Shown here one piece after another: positions 5,557 to 5,590 of a stretch of 5,590 bases of DNA. The stretch is from Mycoplasmatota bacterium (GTDB lineage: Bacteria; Bacillota_I; Bacilli_A; RF39; UBA660), in assembly GCA_012512795.1 (NCBI GenBank), contig JAAZDL010000181.1:1-5590 (forward strand). The letters are read 5' to 3'. The notes under the pieces were generated by a model. The model did not search any database, was not told the DNA's origin, and saw nothing but the letters and a program-made list of their open reading frames with translations. Position numbers and translations under genes: made by a program. Numbering within the stretch: the first letter of the stretch is position 1; each line of letters opens with the position of its first letter.

Positions 5557-5590
5557 GACAAAGTGTAAAACAATCGTCAATTATATGTAC

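Overview
The window is very AT-rich, and every gene I can support lies on the minus strand, so it reads right to left. All seven tryptophans I located (one in the histidyl-tRNA synthetase, two in the metallopeptidase, four in the surface protein) use TGG, and one gene ends with TGA. This argues for the standard bacterial code rather than the Mycoplasma code. Shine-Dalgarno sites such as AAGGAGG, Bacillus-like TrmD motifs, packed genes and a surface protein with InlB/Flg_new-like modules suggest a low-GC Firmicute. A small-genome Bacilli or Mollicutes-related lineage, perhaps a gut commensal, would fit; the taxonomy is inference.

Right part (about 4055-5590): a monocistronic gene for a 464-residue surface protein. 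It has a well-formed sigma-A-type promoter (TTGATT, 17 bases, TATAAT), a short leader with a small hairpin, a strong ribosome site and an intrinsic terminator. The protein has one hydrophobic segment ending in a lipobox-like LIGC, an acidic linker, and about four diverged modules of the Listeria-Bacteroides repeat type.

Left part (1 to about 4040): a six-gene operon. Its candidate extended -10 promoter lies directly against the terminator of the surface gene. The order is YgjP/WLM-like zinc metallopeptidase, TrmH/SpoU-family RNA 2'-O-methyltransferase, rimM, trmD, a 152-residue protein I do not recognise, and hisS (cut by the left edge). At all five junctions the ribosome site of the next gene lies in or against the last codons or stop of the one before, so translational coupling is likely. 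The theme is RNA maturation and decoding: ribose methylation, 30S maturation, m1G37 methylation of tRNA and histidyl-tRNA charging. rimM and trmD are not flanked by rpsP or rplS as they are in many Firmicutes.

I found no mobile element, CRISPR array, RNA gene or defence cassette, and no clearly new system. The points most worth checking are the unknown protein between trmD and hisS, which shares hisS's reading frame across a single TAG; the eukaryote/archaea-like motif 2 of HisS; the Glu at the TrmD catalytic Asp position; and the paired cysteines and lipobox of the surface protein.
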